From assembly GCA_019747455.1 (NCBI GenBank), contig JAIEQT010000333.1, forward strand, positions 1-6,918: a stretch of 6,918 nt of DNA. Direction: 5' to 3'. This document shows positions 1 through 6,092 of the stretch, in pieces. The notes beneath the pieces were generated by a model. It did not search any database and was not told the DNA's origin. It worked only from the letters and a program-made list of their open reading frames with translations. The stretch comes from Chitinophagaceae bacterium. GTDB taxonomy: Bacteria > Bacteroidota > Bacteroidia > Chitinophagales > Chitinophagaceae. Position numbers and translations under genes: made by a program. Numbering within the stretch: position 1 is the stretch's first letter; every line of letters starts with the position of its first letter.

Positions 1-606
1 CAAAGGAAGGGGCAAAACTTCATCTGTATCATTGAAACGTGGTAACAGAGCATTAATATTCTTTAGATCAAATTGTATTTTCTTTAAAGAGATCAGTTTA
101 CAAGTTACTTTTTCTGTTTTAATCGCAGTCACCCCCGAGATATTTCCTTTATATTGAATAAACGGAGTTATTTCTTTATCTATTGAAGTGTCAATGTAAA
201 AAAAAGATTTTCGATTTTTTGTAGTCTGATAGTACTTTGAATTAAAGCTACTGTTAGCGTAAAACTCAATTTTACTTAACAAAGTATCCAATGACATTTT
301 ATAGGCCCTCATATCTGAAAACCTATATATCGTATTAACACTTTTTTTGACATAAAAAGAATCTTCTTCTGATTCGAAATCTCGTAACTTATTAAATGAT
401 ATATACATTCCGATTACCTTAGTTCTCCAAAAAATAAAGGAATCATGTATTACCATTCGATACTCCACTTCCATAAAAGACCCAAAATCATTTGCTTTAC
501 TATCTGCAATAATATGTAAATTATATACAACTTCTTTAGCCTCGACTGTTTGGGAAAAACACGAATTAGCTGAAAATAAAATTCCAAAAAATAAAATAAT
601 TTTCAT
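1..606 (-). CDS. Exported hypothetical protein, C-terminus cut off by window edge
   Basis: An uninterrupted reading frame runs from ATG at 606 to the left edge, giving 202 codons with no stop, so the C-terminus lies outside the window. It begins MKIILFFGILFSANSCFSQT, a short basic start, a hydrophobic core and a ...FSQ end that reads as a Bacteroidota-type signal peptide with cleavage near residue 19. Cys16 gives only a poor lipobox (ANSC), so a lipoprotein is less likely. The rest is rich in Lys, Phe, Ser and Asp, alternates polar and hydrophobic residues, and shows no motif I recognise. A GLPGLI-type protein was considered, but the hallmark is absent in the visible part. The next in-frame Met (about residue 46) would remove the signal peptide, so 606 is preferred. 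The gene follows 641-1105 on the same strand, with a terminator-like hairpin between them. Function unknown; secretion is inferred. Confidence 0.75.
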   Translation of the reverse strand, partial: MKIILFFGILFSANSCFSQTVEAKEVVYNLHIIADSKANDFGSFMEVEYRMVIHDSFIFWRTKVIGMYISFNKLRDFESEEDSFYVKKSVNTIYRFSDMRAYKMSLDTLLSKIEFYANSSFNSKYYQTTKNRKSFFYIDTSIDKEITPFIQYKGNISGVTAIKTEKVTCKLISLKKIQFDLKNINALLPRFNDTDEVLPLPL

Positions 607-634
607 AAAAAAAGTGGCAGATTAAACTGCCACT
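607..634 (-). terminator. Intrinsic-terminator-like hairpin between two minus-strand genes
   Basis: On the minus strand the stop codon of the 641-1105 gene is followed within a few bases by AGTGGCAG, a 6-nt loop, CTGCCACT and a run of T. The stem is 8 bp and perfect (613-620 with 627-634). It has the form of a rho-independent terminator, with the T-run at 607-612. The T-run directly abuts the ATG at 606 of the next gene. Function as a terminator is inferred from structure; it could instead act as an attenuator or processing site for a two-gene transcript. Confidence 0.7.
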
Positions 635-640
635 ATAAAT

Positions 641-1105
641 TTAATTAAAAGTTTCGAAATTAACATCTGCGAGAAAAGCATCTACAATCTCTTGCGAATT
701 AAGAACATCATAAGCTGTCTGGTTACCTGTTGTCCAAATTACTGAAGTTGCAGCGGTTCCATTACCAGAAATATCAACTGAAGCGTATTCATCAAATTTA
801 GCATCAACAATATCGGGTGTCGGTCTAGGTTCAGTTAGTTCAAGGGTCAAGACAATATTTACACCATTTCCAGTAATATAAACTTTACCCTTAAAACTCC
901 AGCTAGTAAATGTCCAATTGTGATTCAAATCACCAACAATTCTAATCGTGTACCCATTAGTAGAATGATAAGTCCTATCTATTTTGTTGAATCGCTTTAA
1001 TTCAACCAGTTTTTCATTACGCAAATTTTTGATATTAGCATTCACTTGTCCGATAAGGATAAATAAGAAACAAAAGATTGTAGCTAAAAAAAACTTGTAT
1101 TTCAT
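641..1105 (-). CDS. Small exported hypothetical protein (154 aa)
   Basis: The protein starts MKYKFFLATIFCFLFILIG followed by QVNAN, a clear signal peptide with likely cleavage near residues 23-24, leaving a mature domain of about 130 residues. The mature part has alternating hydrophobic residues and Gly/Asn/Thr-rich turns, with the related turns ITGNG (about residue 78) and ISGNG (about 112), suggesting a small beta-rich secreted or periplasmic domain. No catalytic motif, cysteine pair or named domain is visible. The ATG at 1105 is the only start that keeps the signal peptide. It has an A/T-rich leader and no well-spaced Shine-Dalgarno sequence. The gene ends just before a terminator-like hairpin and the start of another exported hypothetical protein, so the two may be a functional pair. 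Function unknown. Confidence 0.75.
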   Translation of the reverse strand: MKYKFFLATIFCFLFILIGQVNANIKNLRNEKLVELKRFNKIDRTYHSTNGYTIRIVGDLNHNWTFTSWSFKGKVYITGNGVNIVLTLELTEPRPTPDIVDAKFDEYASVDISGNGTAATSVIWTTGNQTAYDVLNSQEIVDAFLADVNFETFN

Positions 1106-1336
1106 AAAATTTTTTTATTGATTCCCCCTGTCTGACGCCATGGGTAAATTTCAGCGATAACTTTTTTGGCTATTCCATTAGGAGTTATTCCCTAAACCAT
1201 TCCGCATAGTAGCGTCCATTTTTAATACTGTGATCAGCAGTGAGTAATTATGGATTAACTTTTATCGACAATATGAAACTATATGCTTAATAGTCCATAT
1301 CAAATAGCTATACAGCTAATAATTGCATTACTCGAT

Positions 1337-1360
1337 AAAATTAGCCGTTCGGCTAATTTT
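1337..1360. terminator. Perfect 10-bp hairpin with T/A flanks, between divergent genes
   Basis: AAAATTAGCC (1337-1346) and GGCTAATTTT (1351-1360) form a perfect 10-bp stem around the 4-nt loop GTTC. The TTTT arm continues to T1361, so on both strands the GC-rich part of the stem is followed by a T-run, the form of a small bidirectional terminator. No gene is visible that would end here on either strand, because the flanking genes point away from each other. It could end an unrecognised small RNA, be a relic of a deleted gene, or be a 5'-leader or protein-binding element for the downstream regulator. Confidence 0.5.
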
Positions 1361-1362
1361 TA

Positions 1363-1372
1363 CCCCCCCCCC
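1363..1372. repeat. C10 homopolymer tract
   Basis: Ten consecutive C residues stand out in an AT-rich intergenic region, directly after the hairpin and 69 bp upstream of the regulator's ATG at 1442. A TATAAT hexamer begins 13 bp after the tract, so the tract would fall in or near the spacer of any promoter using that hexamer. Homopolymers of this length are prone to slippage in vivo and to sequencing or assembly error, so the exact length is uncertain. Confidence 0.8.
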
Positions 1373-1441
1373 AATTAACATTTTTTATAATATCAACTTT
1401 AAATTACTAATTTCAATCAAAGCCTAAATCATAACACCCCT

Positions 1442-2162
1442 ATGATAAACATTGCCATGGCTGAGGATAAGGAAGTATATTCTTCCAGAATCAGTCATAT
1501 ACTTGATGATGACCCATCCTATAATCTTGCCATTAATTCCCCCAAACGGTCTCGATTTGTTATTAAAATTGGGATCGGCGAAAAAGCTACCTGATATTAT
1601 TTTAATGGATATTGAAATGCCGAAAATTGATGGTTTACTATGTACTACATATATAAATTTTAAATACCCTGAAATAAAAATTATTGGCATTTCTTCTCAT
1701 TCAAATCAGGCATTAGTAACAGCAGTATTAAGTGAAGGAGCCATAAGTTTTCTATCTAAACATTTTTGCGAACCCGATTCTATTTCTTATAAACCTACTT
1801 ATGGCAGTCGAAATATTTTAAAAGAAACTATTGTGAAAGCAATAGCGAATCAAAAATTTATAGACTCATTACTATTCAACAATACAAATAATATTGAATT
1901 ATTCAAATCGACTAAAGAAATTCGCAAGCAAAAAATACCAAATATCTCTGCTCAACTTACTGAATTCCTAGTTTTAAACACAGCTAATTTATCTTTAAAG
2001 GATATTGGAAGGGTAATGCATAAAAGCGAAGCAAGTATTAAACACTATCAAGCCCAAGCCACAGAACTATTTGAGTTAAGTACCCGTAACGAAATAGCAA
2101 GCCATTGTATTAAACATGGATATGTGAAATTGCCCAGTTATTACGATAATACGCATAACTAG
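1442..2162 (+). pseudogene. NarL/LuxR-type response regulator, frame broken near residue 34
   Basis: Translation from ATG 1442 gives MINIAMAEDKEVYSSRISHI and continues as a receiver N-terminus, but reaches TGA about 50 codons in. The remainder of the receiver is in another frame and starts at the C5 run 1539-1543. Reading one C fewer joins the halves as ...INSP-NGLDLLLKL... and gives a 239-aa protein. In that protein the acidic pair is E8/D9, the phospho-acceptor is D56 in LMDIEMP, the switch Ser is about S84 and the conserved Lys is K106. A LuxR/GerE-like helix-turn-helix lies at about 168-228 (SLKDIGRVMHKSEASIKHYQ). The family regulates transcription after phosphorylation by a sensor kinase; no kinase is in the window. 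An apparent TTG start at 1452 gives a non-homologous N-terminus and is rejected. Whether the break is a real mutation, an indel error or a +1 frameshift site cannot be decided here. Confidence 0.85.
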
Positions 2163-2187
2163 TATAATTAAGAAACTATACTATTTT
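2160..2187 (+). terminator. Weak AT-rich hairpin after the response regulator
   Basis: TAGTATA (2160-2166), which includes the stop codon, pairs with TATACTA (2177-2183) over a 10-nt loop and is followed by TTTTC. It has the order of an intrinsic terminator, but the stem contains only one G-C pair. Its right arm also overlaps the 3' end of the TMEM175 remnant, so the match may be partly chance. Confidence 0.25.
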
Positions 2188-2241
2188 CTCTATTCGCTTA
2201 TCCGGTATTAACCAGATCAATGCTATCAAGCCATAGCTACC
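2176..2241 (-). pseudogene. 3'-terminal remnant of a second TMEM175-family gene
   Basis: On the minus strand this 66-bp stretch reads GSYGLIALIWLIPDKRIEKIV followed by TAG. It matches the C-terminus of the intact TMEM175-type protein at 3344-3916 (IYGLIALMWLIPDKRIEKII) at 17 of 19 residues from the shared Tyr onward, and both end at the same codon. Of these 19 codons, 7 are identical, 10 differ synonymously and 2 differ conservatively (Met/Ile, Ile/Val). That pattern points to two genes that diverged under protein-level selection, not to a recent copy. Upstream in the same frame stop codons appear immediately (TGA at 2242-2244, then TAA), and similarity to the rest of the family is not visible. 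The remnant therefore keeps only the last helix end and tail of a lost channel gene. It cannot make a functional protein. Confidence 0.85.
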
Positions 2242-2334
2242 TCATTTTTAATCTGATCTTAATTAGCTTTTTACTCTTTTTAATGTTTACATAATATAAC
2301 AGCGCTAATTTTATAGTGTTAATTAATAATTGAT

Positions 2335-3351
2335 ATGAAAAAGAATCCGTTTTTCCCTATAAGCTTTATTCTCGTATTACAGATGATTGCTTTCGTACAT
2401 TTTGCTCAATCACAACCCGTTTATGAATTCAAAAAAAAGATTTCCTTACCAACCGGTGATGCTAAATGGGATTATTTAAAAATGGATGAAGCTAAGAATC
2501 GTTTATTCATATCACATGGCGATAGAGTTCATGTAATTGATGTAAAAACAAATACCCAGCTTACCGAATTTGATAGTTTAAAAGGAGTTCACGGCATTGC
2601 ATTAGCAACCGATTTTAAAAAAGGATATATTACCAATGGAACTGACAATAGTATCACCATATTCGATTATAATTCATTAGAAGTATTAAAAACAATTAAG
2701 ACTGAAGGTAAAAAAGCAGATGCAATTTTATACGATGCCTATTCGAAACAAGTATATGTATTTAATAATGGAAGTGGAAATGCTATTGTTATAAATCCAA
2801 AAAACGATTCCGTTATAGCTAAAATTGAAATGGGCGGAGCACCTGAGTTTGGCGCATCAGATAATAAAGGAAGTGTATTCAATAATAATGAAGACTCGAA
2901 TACAATTTTTGAGATTGATACAAAATCGAATACGATAAAAAACAAATATGCAATTTTACCGAACAAGGTACCAACAGGCTTAGCTTACGATGCCAAAAAC
3001 AATCGTTTATTCTCTGTTTGCCGTGATCCTAAAACACTGGTAGTTTTGGATGCTAATAATGGTAATATGGTACAAACCTTACCCATTGGAGCCGGTGTAG
3101 ACGCCGTAGCTTATGATAAGAAATTGAAATTAGTTTTTACCTCGAATGGTGAAGGCACAGTTAGCATTTTTAAACAAGAATCTGCCGATATATATAGTCT
3201 TTTACAAACCCTTAAAACACAACCCGGCTTAAAAACTATGGCACTAAACCCCTCTACACACGAAATATATCTAAGTGGTGCCGATTTCAAAGAGGATAAA
3301 AAAACACCGGTAAGTGGTAGCTTTGGTGTTTATGTATATGGTATTAAATAA
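2335..3351 (+). CDS. Exported YVTN/YncE-like beta-propeller protein
   Basis: This 338-aa protein begins with a signal peptide (MKKNPFF..., hydrophobic core, ...HFAQSQ; cleavage near residue 27). The mature part is a series of about 40-residue repeats of the YVTN type, each with a strand like 'rlfIS..d..v.ViD..tn..v'. Examples are at about 57-74 (LFISHGDRVHVIDVKTNT), 97-116, 139-161, 179-202, 224-246 and 266-280, with a last strand near 311. About seven blades fit a full propeller. Such proteins sit in the periplasm or outside the cell and bind ligands or partners; a precise activity cannot be assigned and no catalytic residues are evident. ATG 2335 keeps the signal peptide and has an AT-rich leader without a Shine-Dalgarno sequence. 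The 3' end overlaps the convergent TMEM175-type gene by 8 bp, and the gene sits between that gene and the remnant of its paralogue. Confidence 0.85.
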   Translation: MKKNPFFPISFILVLQMIAFVHFAQSQPVYEFKKKISLPTGDAKWDYLKMDEAKNRLFISHGDRVHVIDVKTNTQLTEFDSLKGVHGIALATDFKKGYITNGTDNSITIFDYNSLEVLKTIKTEGKKADAILYDAYSKQVYVFNNGSGNAIVINPKNDSVIAKIEMGGAPEFGASDNKGSVFNNNEDSNTIFEIDTKSNTIKNKYAILPNKVPTGLAYDAKNNRLFSVCRDPKTLVVLDANNGNMVQTLPIGAGVDAVAYDKKLKLVFTSNGEGTVSIFKQESADIYSLLQTLKTQPGLKTMALNPSTHEIYLSGADFKEDKKTPVSGSFGVYVYGIK

Positions 3352-3916
3352 TCTTCTCGATCCTCTTATCAGGTATCAGCCACATCAACGCAATTAACCC
3401 ATAGATAATAAACGAAATATAGGGCATGAAAAAGGCGATGATAATAGCGAAAGAATATCCGGCAAGAGAAATATTTCCTTTAAAATCTTTACCCAATGCT
3501 TTCGCTAAAGTAGATTCTCGATCACCATTTGCATGAATTAGTCGATTGGTTAAAATACTATACGCCGCTCTACATAATAACAATACAATACCCATTAATA
3601 TCGTGGCATTGGTGGAGAAATGAGTAGAACCTAACCAGGCAGTGGCGAAAGGCAAAAGAGATAAGGTAAAAAGTAAGAATCCATTTGCTAATAACACGCC
3701 GCCATTAATTTTATGAACACTTTGAAATAAATGATGATGATTATTCCAGTATATCCACACCATTAAAAAACTAAGGATATAACTTAAAAATTCGGGATAC
3801 ATGTGCAACAACACTTTCCAATCATCTGTATGTGGCGCCTTTAACTCCAGTACCATAATGGTAACAATTATGGCGAGTACACCATCACTAAAGGCCTCTA
3901 GTCTGTTTTTATTCAT
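3344..3916 (-). CDS. TMEM175-family (DUF1211) potassium channel homologue
   Basis: This 190-aa integral membrane protein opens with the family hallmark RLEAFSDGVLAIIVTIMVLE (R5, F9-S10-D11-G12), in which the first helix carries the FSD motif. About six hydrophobic segments follow, roughly 9-25, 42-58, 72-92, 101-120, 150-167 and 169-183. A family-like Trp/His-rich stretch WNNHHHLF lies at 57-64. Bacterial TMEM175 proteins have one six-helix repeat and assemble into K+-selective channels in the cytoplasmic membrane without the classical TVGYG filter; the length here fits. K+ conduction is inferred from the family, not shown. The gene is last in a three-gene minus-strand run, 27 bp after the barrel-like gene. 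Its stop overlaps the end of the propeller gene by 8 bp with no terminator between them. The last 20 codons have a relic paralogue at 2176-2241. Confidence 0.9.
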   Translation of the reverse strand: MNKNRLEAFSDGVLAIIVTIMVLELKAPHTDDWKVLLHMYPEFLSYILSFLMVWIYWNNHHHLFQSVHKINGGVLLANGFLLFTLSLLPFATAWLGSTHFSTNATILMGIVLLLCRAAYSILTNRLIHANGDRESTLAKALGKDFKGNISLAGYSFAIIIAFFMPYISFIIYGLIALMWLIPDKRIEKII

Positions 3917-3943
3917 TTTATAAACCTATTAATAAAAGTCAAT

Positions 3944-4576
3944 TTATAAAACTATTCGCAAAAAGCCACCAAGATTGCTAGTGGTTGAAAAACTATTCCA
4001 GCCGGTTTGGTTGAAGTCGGTCATTACCCCGCCTGTAAATTTACTGTACTTCAATCCAAGCCTAATCCGTTGGGAGAAATTTAAAAAGGGGTCGCTTGGG
4101 TTATATATAGGAAATAACTCAATCTGGCCGAACATACTACAACGCTCATTGATTTTGGGCTGATACCGAAATAAGGCAAACAAATCAATATTCCCTTTAT
4201 TAGCGATATCAGCAACTAACCAACCAAAAATTAAAAAATCTTTTTTTTGTTTGATGAATTGAACTCCCATTTTTGGCGTGAAACCGGCATTCAAAAAAGA
4301 ACCAACCAATACTATACCTAATCCATTTTTAAGATTATACGATATGGCATTGGTAGAGGCAAATATAGTTGGTGAGTTCTCGTAATCTGTACTAGCCCGG
4401 TTTCTGCTGAAATACAAAAAGGGAGACTTTTGCTGTGTTTTATTTTCAATATACTTAAACCATAGAATATCTACCCCGGTTCTTTTATTGCCGGCATAAA
4501 ATTCAACAGCTTGCGAATAAACATGCTTATGCGCAATCACTAAAAATAAAACCAGTACAAAATATAAGATTCGCAT
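3944..4576 (-). CDS. Small exported protein, probable outer-membrane beta-barrel
   Basis: From ATG 4576 the product is 210 aa, with a signal peptide (MRILYFVLVLFLVIAHKHVY, then SQ; cleavage near residue 22). The mature part alternates hydrophobic/aromatic and polar residues in short strands separated by Gly/Asn/Ser turns: YAGNKRTGVDILWFKY, NGLGIVLVGSFLNAGF, KMGVQFIKQKKDFLIFGWLV, NIDLFALFRYQ, RIRLGLKYSKFTGGVMTDF and a final GGFLRIVL. This suggests a small outer-membrane barrel. I do not recognise a named family. The frame stays open upstream to 4678, but that extension lies inside the preceding gene and hides the signal peptide, so 4576 is chosen. Its start lies 4 bp after the stop of the DJ-1/hydrolase fusion (GAGG just upstream), so translational coupling is likely. 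It probably works with that exported enzyme. Confidence 0.75.
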   Translation of the reverse strand: MRILYFVLVLFLVIAHKHVYSQAVEFYAGNKRTGVDILWFKYIENKTQQKSPFLYFSRNRASTDYENSPTIFASTNAISYNLKNGLGIVLVGSFLNAGFTPKMGVQFIKQKKDFLIFGWLVADIANKGNIDLFALFRYQPKINERCSMFGQIELFPIYNPSDPFLNFSQRIRLGLKYSKFTGGVMTDFNQTGWNSFSTTSNLGGFLRIVL

Positions 4577-4580
4577 AGCC

Positions 4581-6092
4581 TCACTTAATAGTGGAAAGTA
4601 TACGCAAGAATTCTTGCGGACGAACAACAAAAGGGAGATGAGATGTTTCCATTTCAAACACTTTTTTAACAGTACCATTCGCTTTAATCATTTGCTGTTG
4701 CAAAGCATAAGGAACTGCATAATCATTTTTTGTACTGATGTAATACTTAGGAACATTGGCAAAATTAGCTCCCAGTTTTACTTTATCATTCAATCCTTTC
4801 ACAGGTTCAGCGCGATGATATTTTACTAATATATCTTTCATATAGGTTGGGCAATCGGCGCATACGATATTTGCCAATTGATCCTTCTTAATACTTACCA
4901 ATGAATAATCCTTATTAAATTCAAAGGCTTCTATAGGTTTATTTTGCAAAAAGGTATTGGTAATAGTTGATATATCCTCTCCGTTCTTAGGCAAATAAGC
5001 TGCCACATATATCAATTTGTCGATTTTATTTGGGATATATTCAGCTACCTGAGAAATAATGGCACCTGCCATGGAATGGCCAACTAATATTACTTTACCC
5101 TTTTGAGTATTGATAACATCGGAAACTGTTTTTACATAATTATTCAGCCCAATACCGGCACCAAATGTATTATCGGCACCGTGTGCAGGTAAATTCACCG
5201 TTACTACATTTGCATGTTCTGCCAATTGATTTCGCACGAAACCCCAGGCACTTTCATCGGCCCAGGCACCATGTACCAATACATAGGTAGGATAACGTTG
5301 CCGATCTTCCTTTAACGCATCAACAACTAAGCGAGCGGCCGCTTCTCCACTATTCTGTTGTTGTCCGGTAATGAGGTTACCATCACGTATGGCATACGAT
5401 TCGAACATGGGTGCTACCTCAAATTTACTGTCAGGCATTTTGCGTGCTTCATCTTCTATACGAAAAGGCTGGATCTTCATACCAACATAGGCATCTGCAT
5501 AATTTTCTTCATTACTTGCGAAGCCTGTCCACCTTTTACCTTGCACTAAGTATTTACCATTAGGTAATTTACATGTAAGGAGTATGCTGGTACCATGACA
5601 AATAGCAGCGGTTGGTTTTCCGGTAAGATAAAAATTGGTAAAGAATTTCTGTAATTCGAGATTGTTTATGAAAGTATACATAGGACCTTGTCCGCCACAA
5701 ACAAATATCGCTTTATAATCGTTTGGATTGATAGCAGATAACTTATAGGTATTTTTTACTAACGCTGTTTTTACAGGATCTTTTTTAAAGCCTAGAGAAA
5801 TATAATCAAAAGCGGCGTATTTACTTTGATCTTCCGGATCACTAAATCCGTCGAAATACAGTTCACCCCCTTCCGGCGAGGCAATATCAACGGTATATCC
5901 GGCCTCACTAAATACCCAATAGGGATGTGATAACTCAGCATACCATACACCAATTGGCCAACCGGTTTGTTTACTGATCGATTTATTAGAGGCGATAAGC
6001 AATACCTTACCATTATTACCCGCGTTATGTTGTGAATACGTGGGGATACTCGCTATAAGTACAAATAAGGCTGCAAGCAATATTTTTTTCAT
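4581..6092 (-). CDS. Exported DJ-1/PfpI domain fused to alpha/beta hydrolase
   Basis: From ATG 6092 the protein is 503 aa, with signal peptide MKKILLAALFVLIASIPTYS, then Q (cleavage near 21). Residues about 28-260 form a DJ-1/PfpI (Hsp31-like, class I amidotransferase-like) domain. It has an ELSHPY Glu (E53), ASPEGG (about 71-76), VCGGQGP, and the nucleophile elbow AICHG with C165 and H166, matching the Glu-Cys-His arrangement of Hsp31-type glyoxalase/chaperone proteins. Residues about 267-503 form an alpha/beta hydrolase resembling plant methylesterase/hydroxynitrile lyase types: VLVHGAW (271-277), GHSMAG with nucleophile S340, STKND with D457, and TSHLPF with H485. A CADC pair (C411, C414) could form a disulfide after export. 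Only a few residues link the domains. Both catalytic sets look intact, but substrates are unknown. The gene leads a three-gene operon and is divergent from an HxlR regulator. The frame extends to 6113, but MKK at 6092 gives the proper signal peptide. Confidence 0.9.
   Translation of the reverse strand: MKKILLAALFVLIASIPTYSQHNAGNNGKVLLIASNKSISKQTGWPIGVWYAELSHPYWVFSEAGYTVDIASPEGGELYFDGFSDPEDQSKYAAFDYISLGFKKDPVKTALVKNTYKLSAINPNDYKAIFVCGGQGPMYTFINNLELQKFFTNFYLTGKPTAAICHGTSILLTCKLPNGKYLVQGKRWTGFASNEENYADAYVGMKIQPFRIEDEARKMPDSKFEVAPMFESYAIRDGNLITGQQQNSGEAAARLVVDALKEDRQRYPTYVLVHGAWADESAWGFVRNQLAEHANVVTVNLPAHGADNTFGAGIGLNNYVKTVSDVINTQKGKVILVGHSMAGAIISQVAEYIPNKIDKLIYVAAYLPKNGEDISTITNTFLQNKPIEAFEFNKDYSLVSIKKDQLANIVCADCPTYMKDILVKYHRAEPVKGLNDKVKLGANFANVPKYYISTKNDYAVPYALQQQMIKANGTVKKVFEMETSHLPFVVRPQEFLRILSTIK
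4603..4618. repeat. Perfect 16-bp palindrome at the end of the fusion gene
   Basis: CGCAAGAATTCTTGCG is a perfect 16-bp palindrome inside the codons for the C-terminal PQEFLR of the fusion protein, 27 bp before the start codon of the barrel-like gene. It is constrained by the coding sequence and may be chance. With no loop it is a poor mRNA hairpin. A role as a protein-binding site is possible but unsupported. Confidence 0.4.

Larger units (their letters stand above)
1106..1441. other. 336-bp divergent intergenic region without a gene
   Basis: The region lies between the divergent 641-1105 gene and the broken regulator at 1442. Short ATG-initiated frames on either strand close within a few codons, and no tRNA-like fold was noticed. 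It holds a perfect 10-bp inverted repeat (1337-1360), a C10 homopolymer (1363-1372) and a TATAAT at 1386-1391 that could be a -10-like element for the regulator. It presumably contains the promoters of both flanking genes, but no convincing Bacteroidota promoter pair (TTTG with TAnnTTTG) could be placed. Confidence 0.5.

Noticed and set aside
1452..1541. TTG start at 1452 as the true start of the regulator
   Set aside because: The first 30 residues from this start resemble no receiver domain, while the ATG at 1442 in another frame gives a typical receiver N-terminus with its acidic pair. The regulator is therefore frameshifted, not alternatively started.
1424..1690. 88-codon minus-strand frame opposite the regulator
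   Set aside because: It is a shadow of the receiver-domain coding sequence and has no recognisable features of its own.
2286..2313. TTTA (2286-2289) and TAATTTTA (2306-2313) as a promoter for the propeller gene
   Set aside because: Both boxes deviate from the Bacteroidota consensus and the 16-bp spacing is short, so the match is too weak in AT-rich DNA to list as a feature.
3917..3950. TTTATAAA repeated at 3917-3924 and 3943-3950, possibly a promoter for the channel gene
   Set aside because: AT-rich octamers like this are expected by chance. No correctly spaced promoter pair accompanies them, and the 27-bp gap suggests operon read-through.
4577..4678. Longer N-terminus for the barrel-like protein
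   Set aside because: The extension overlaps the end of the fusion gene in another frame and places an internal signal peptide at residue 35. The start at 4576 gives a normal signal peptide and a 4-bp gap.
5334..5343. AGCGGCCGCT palindrome (NotI site)
   Set aside because: It lies in the Ala-Ala-Ala-Arg codons of the fusion gene, is explained by coding, and shows no sign of a cloning junction because the protein reads through normally.
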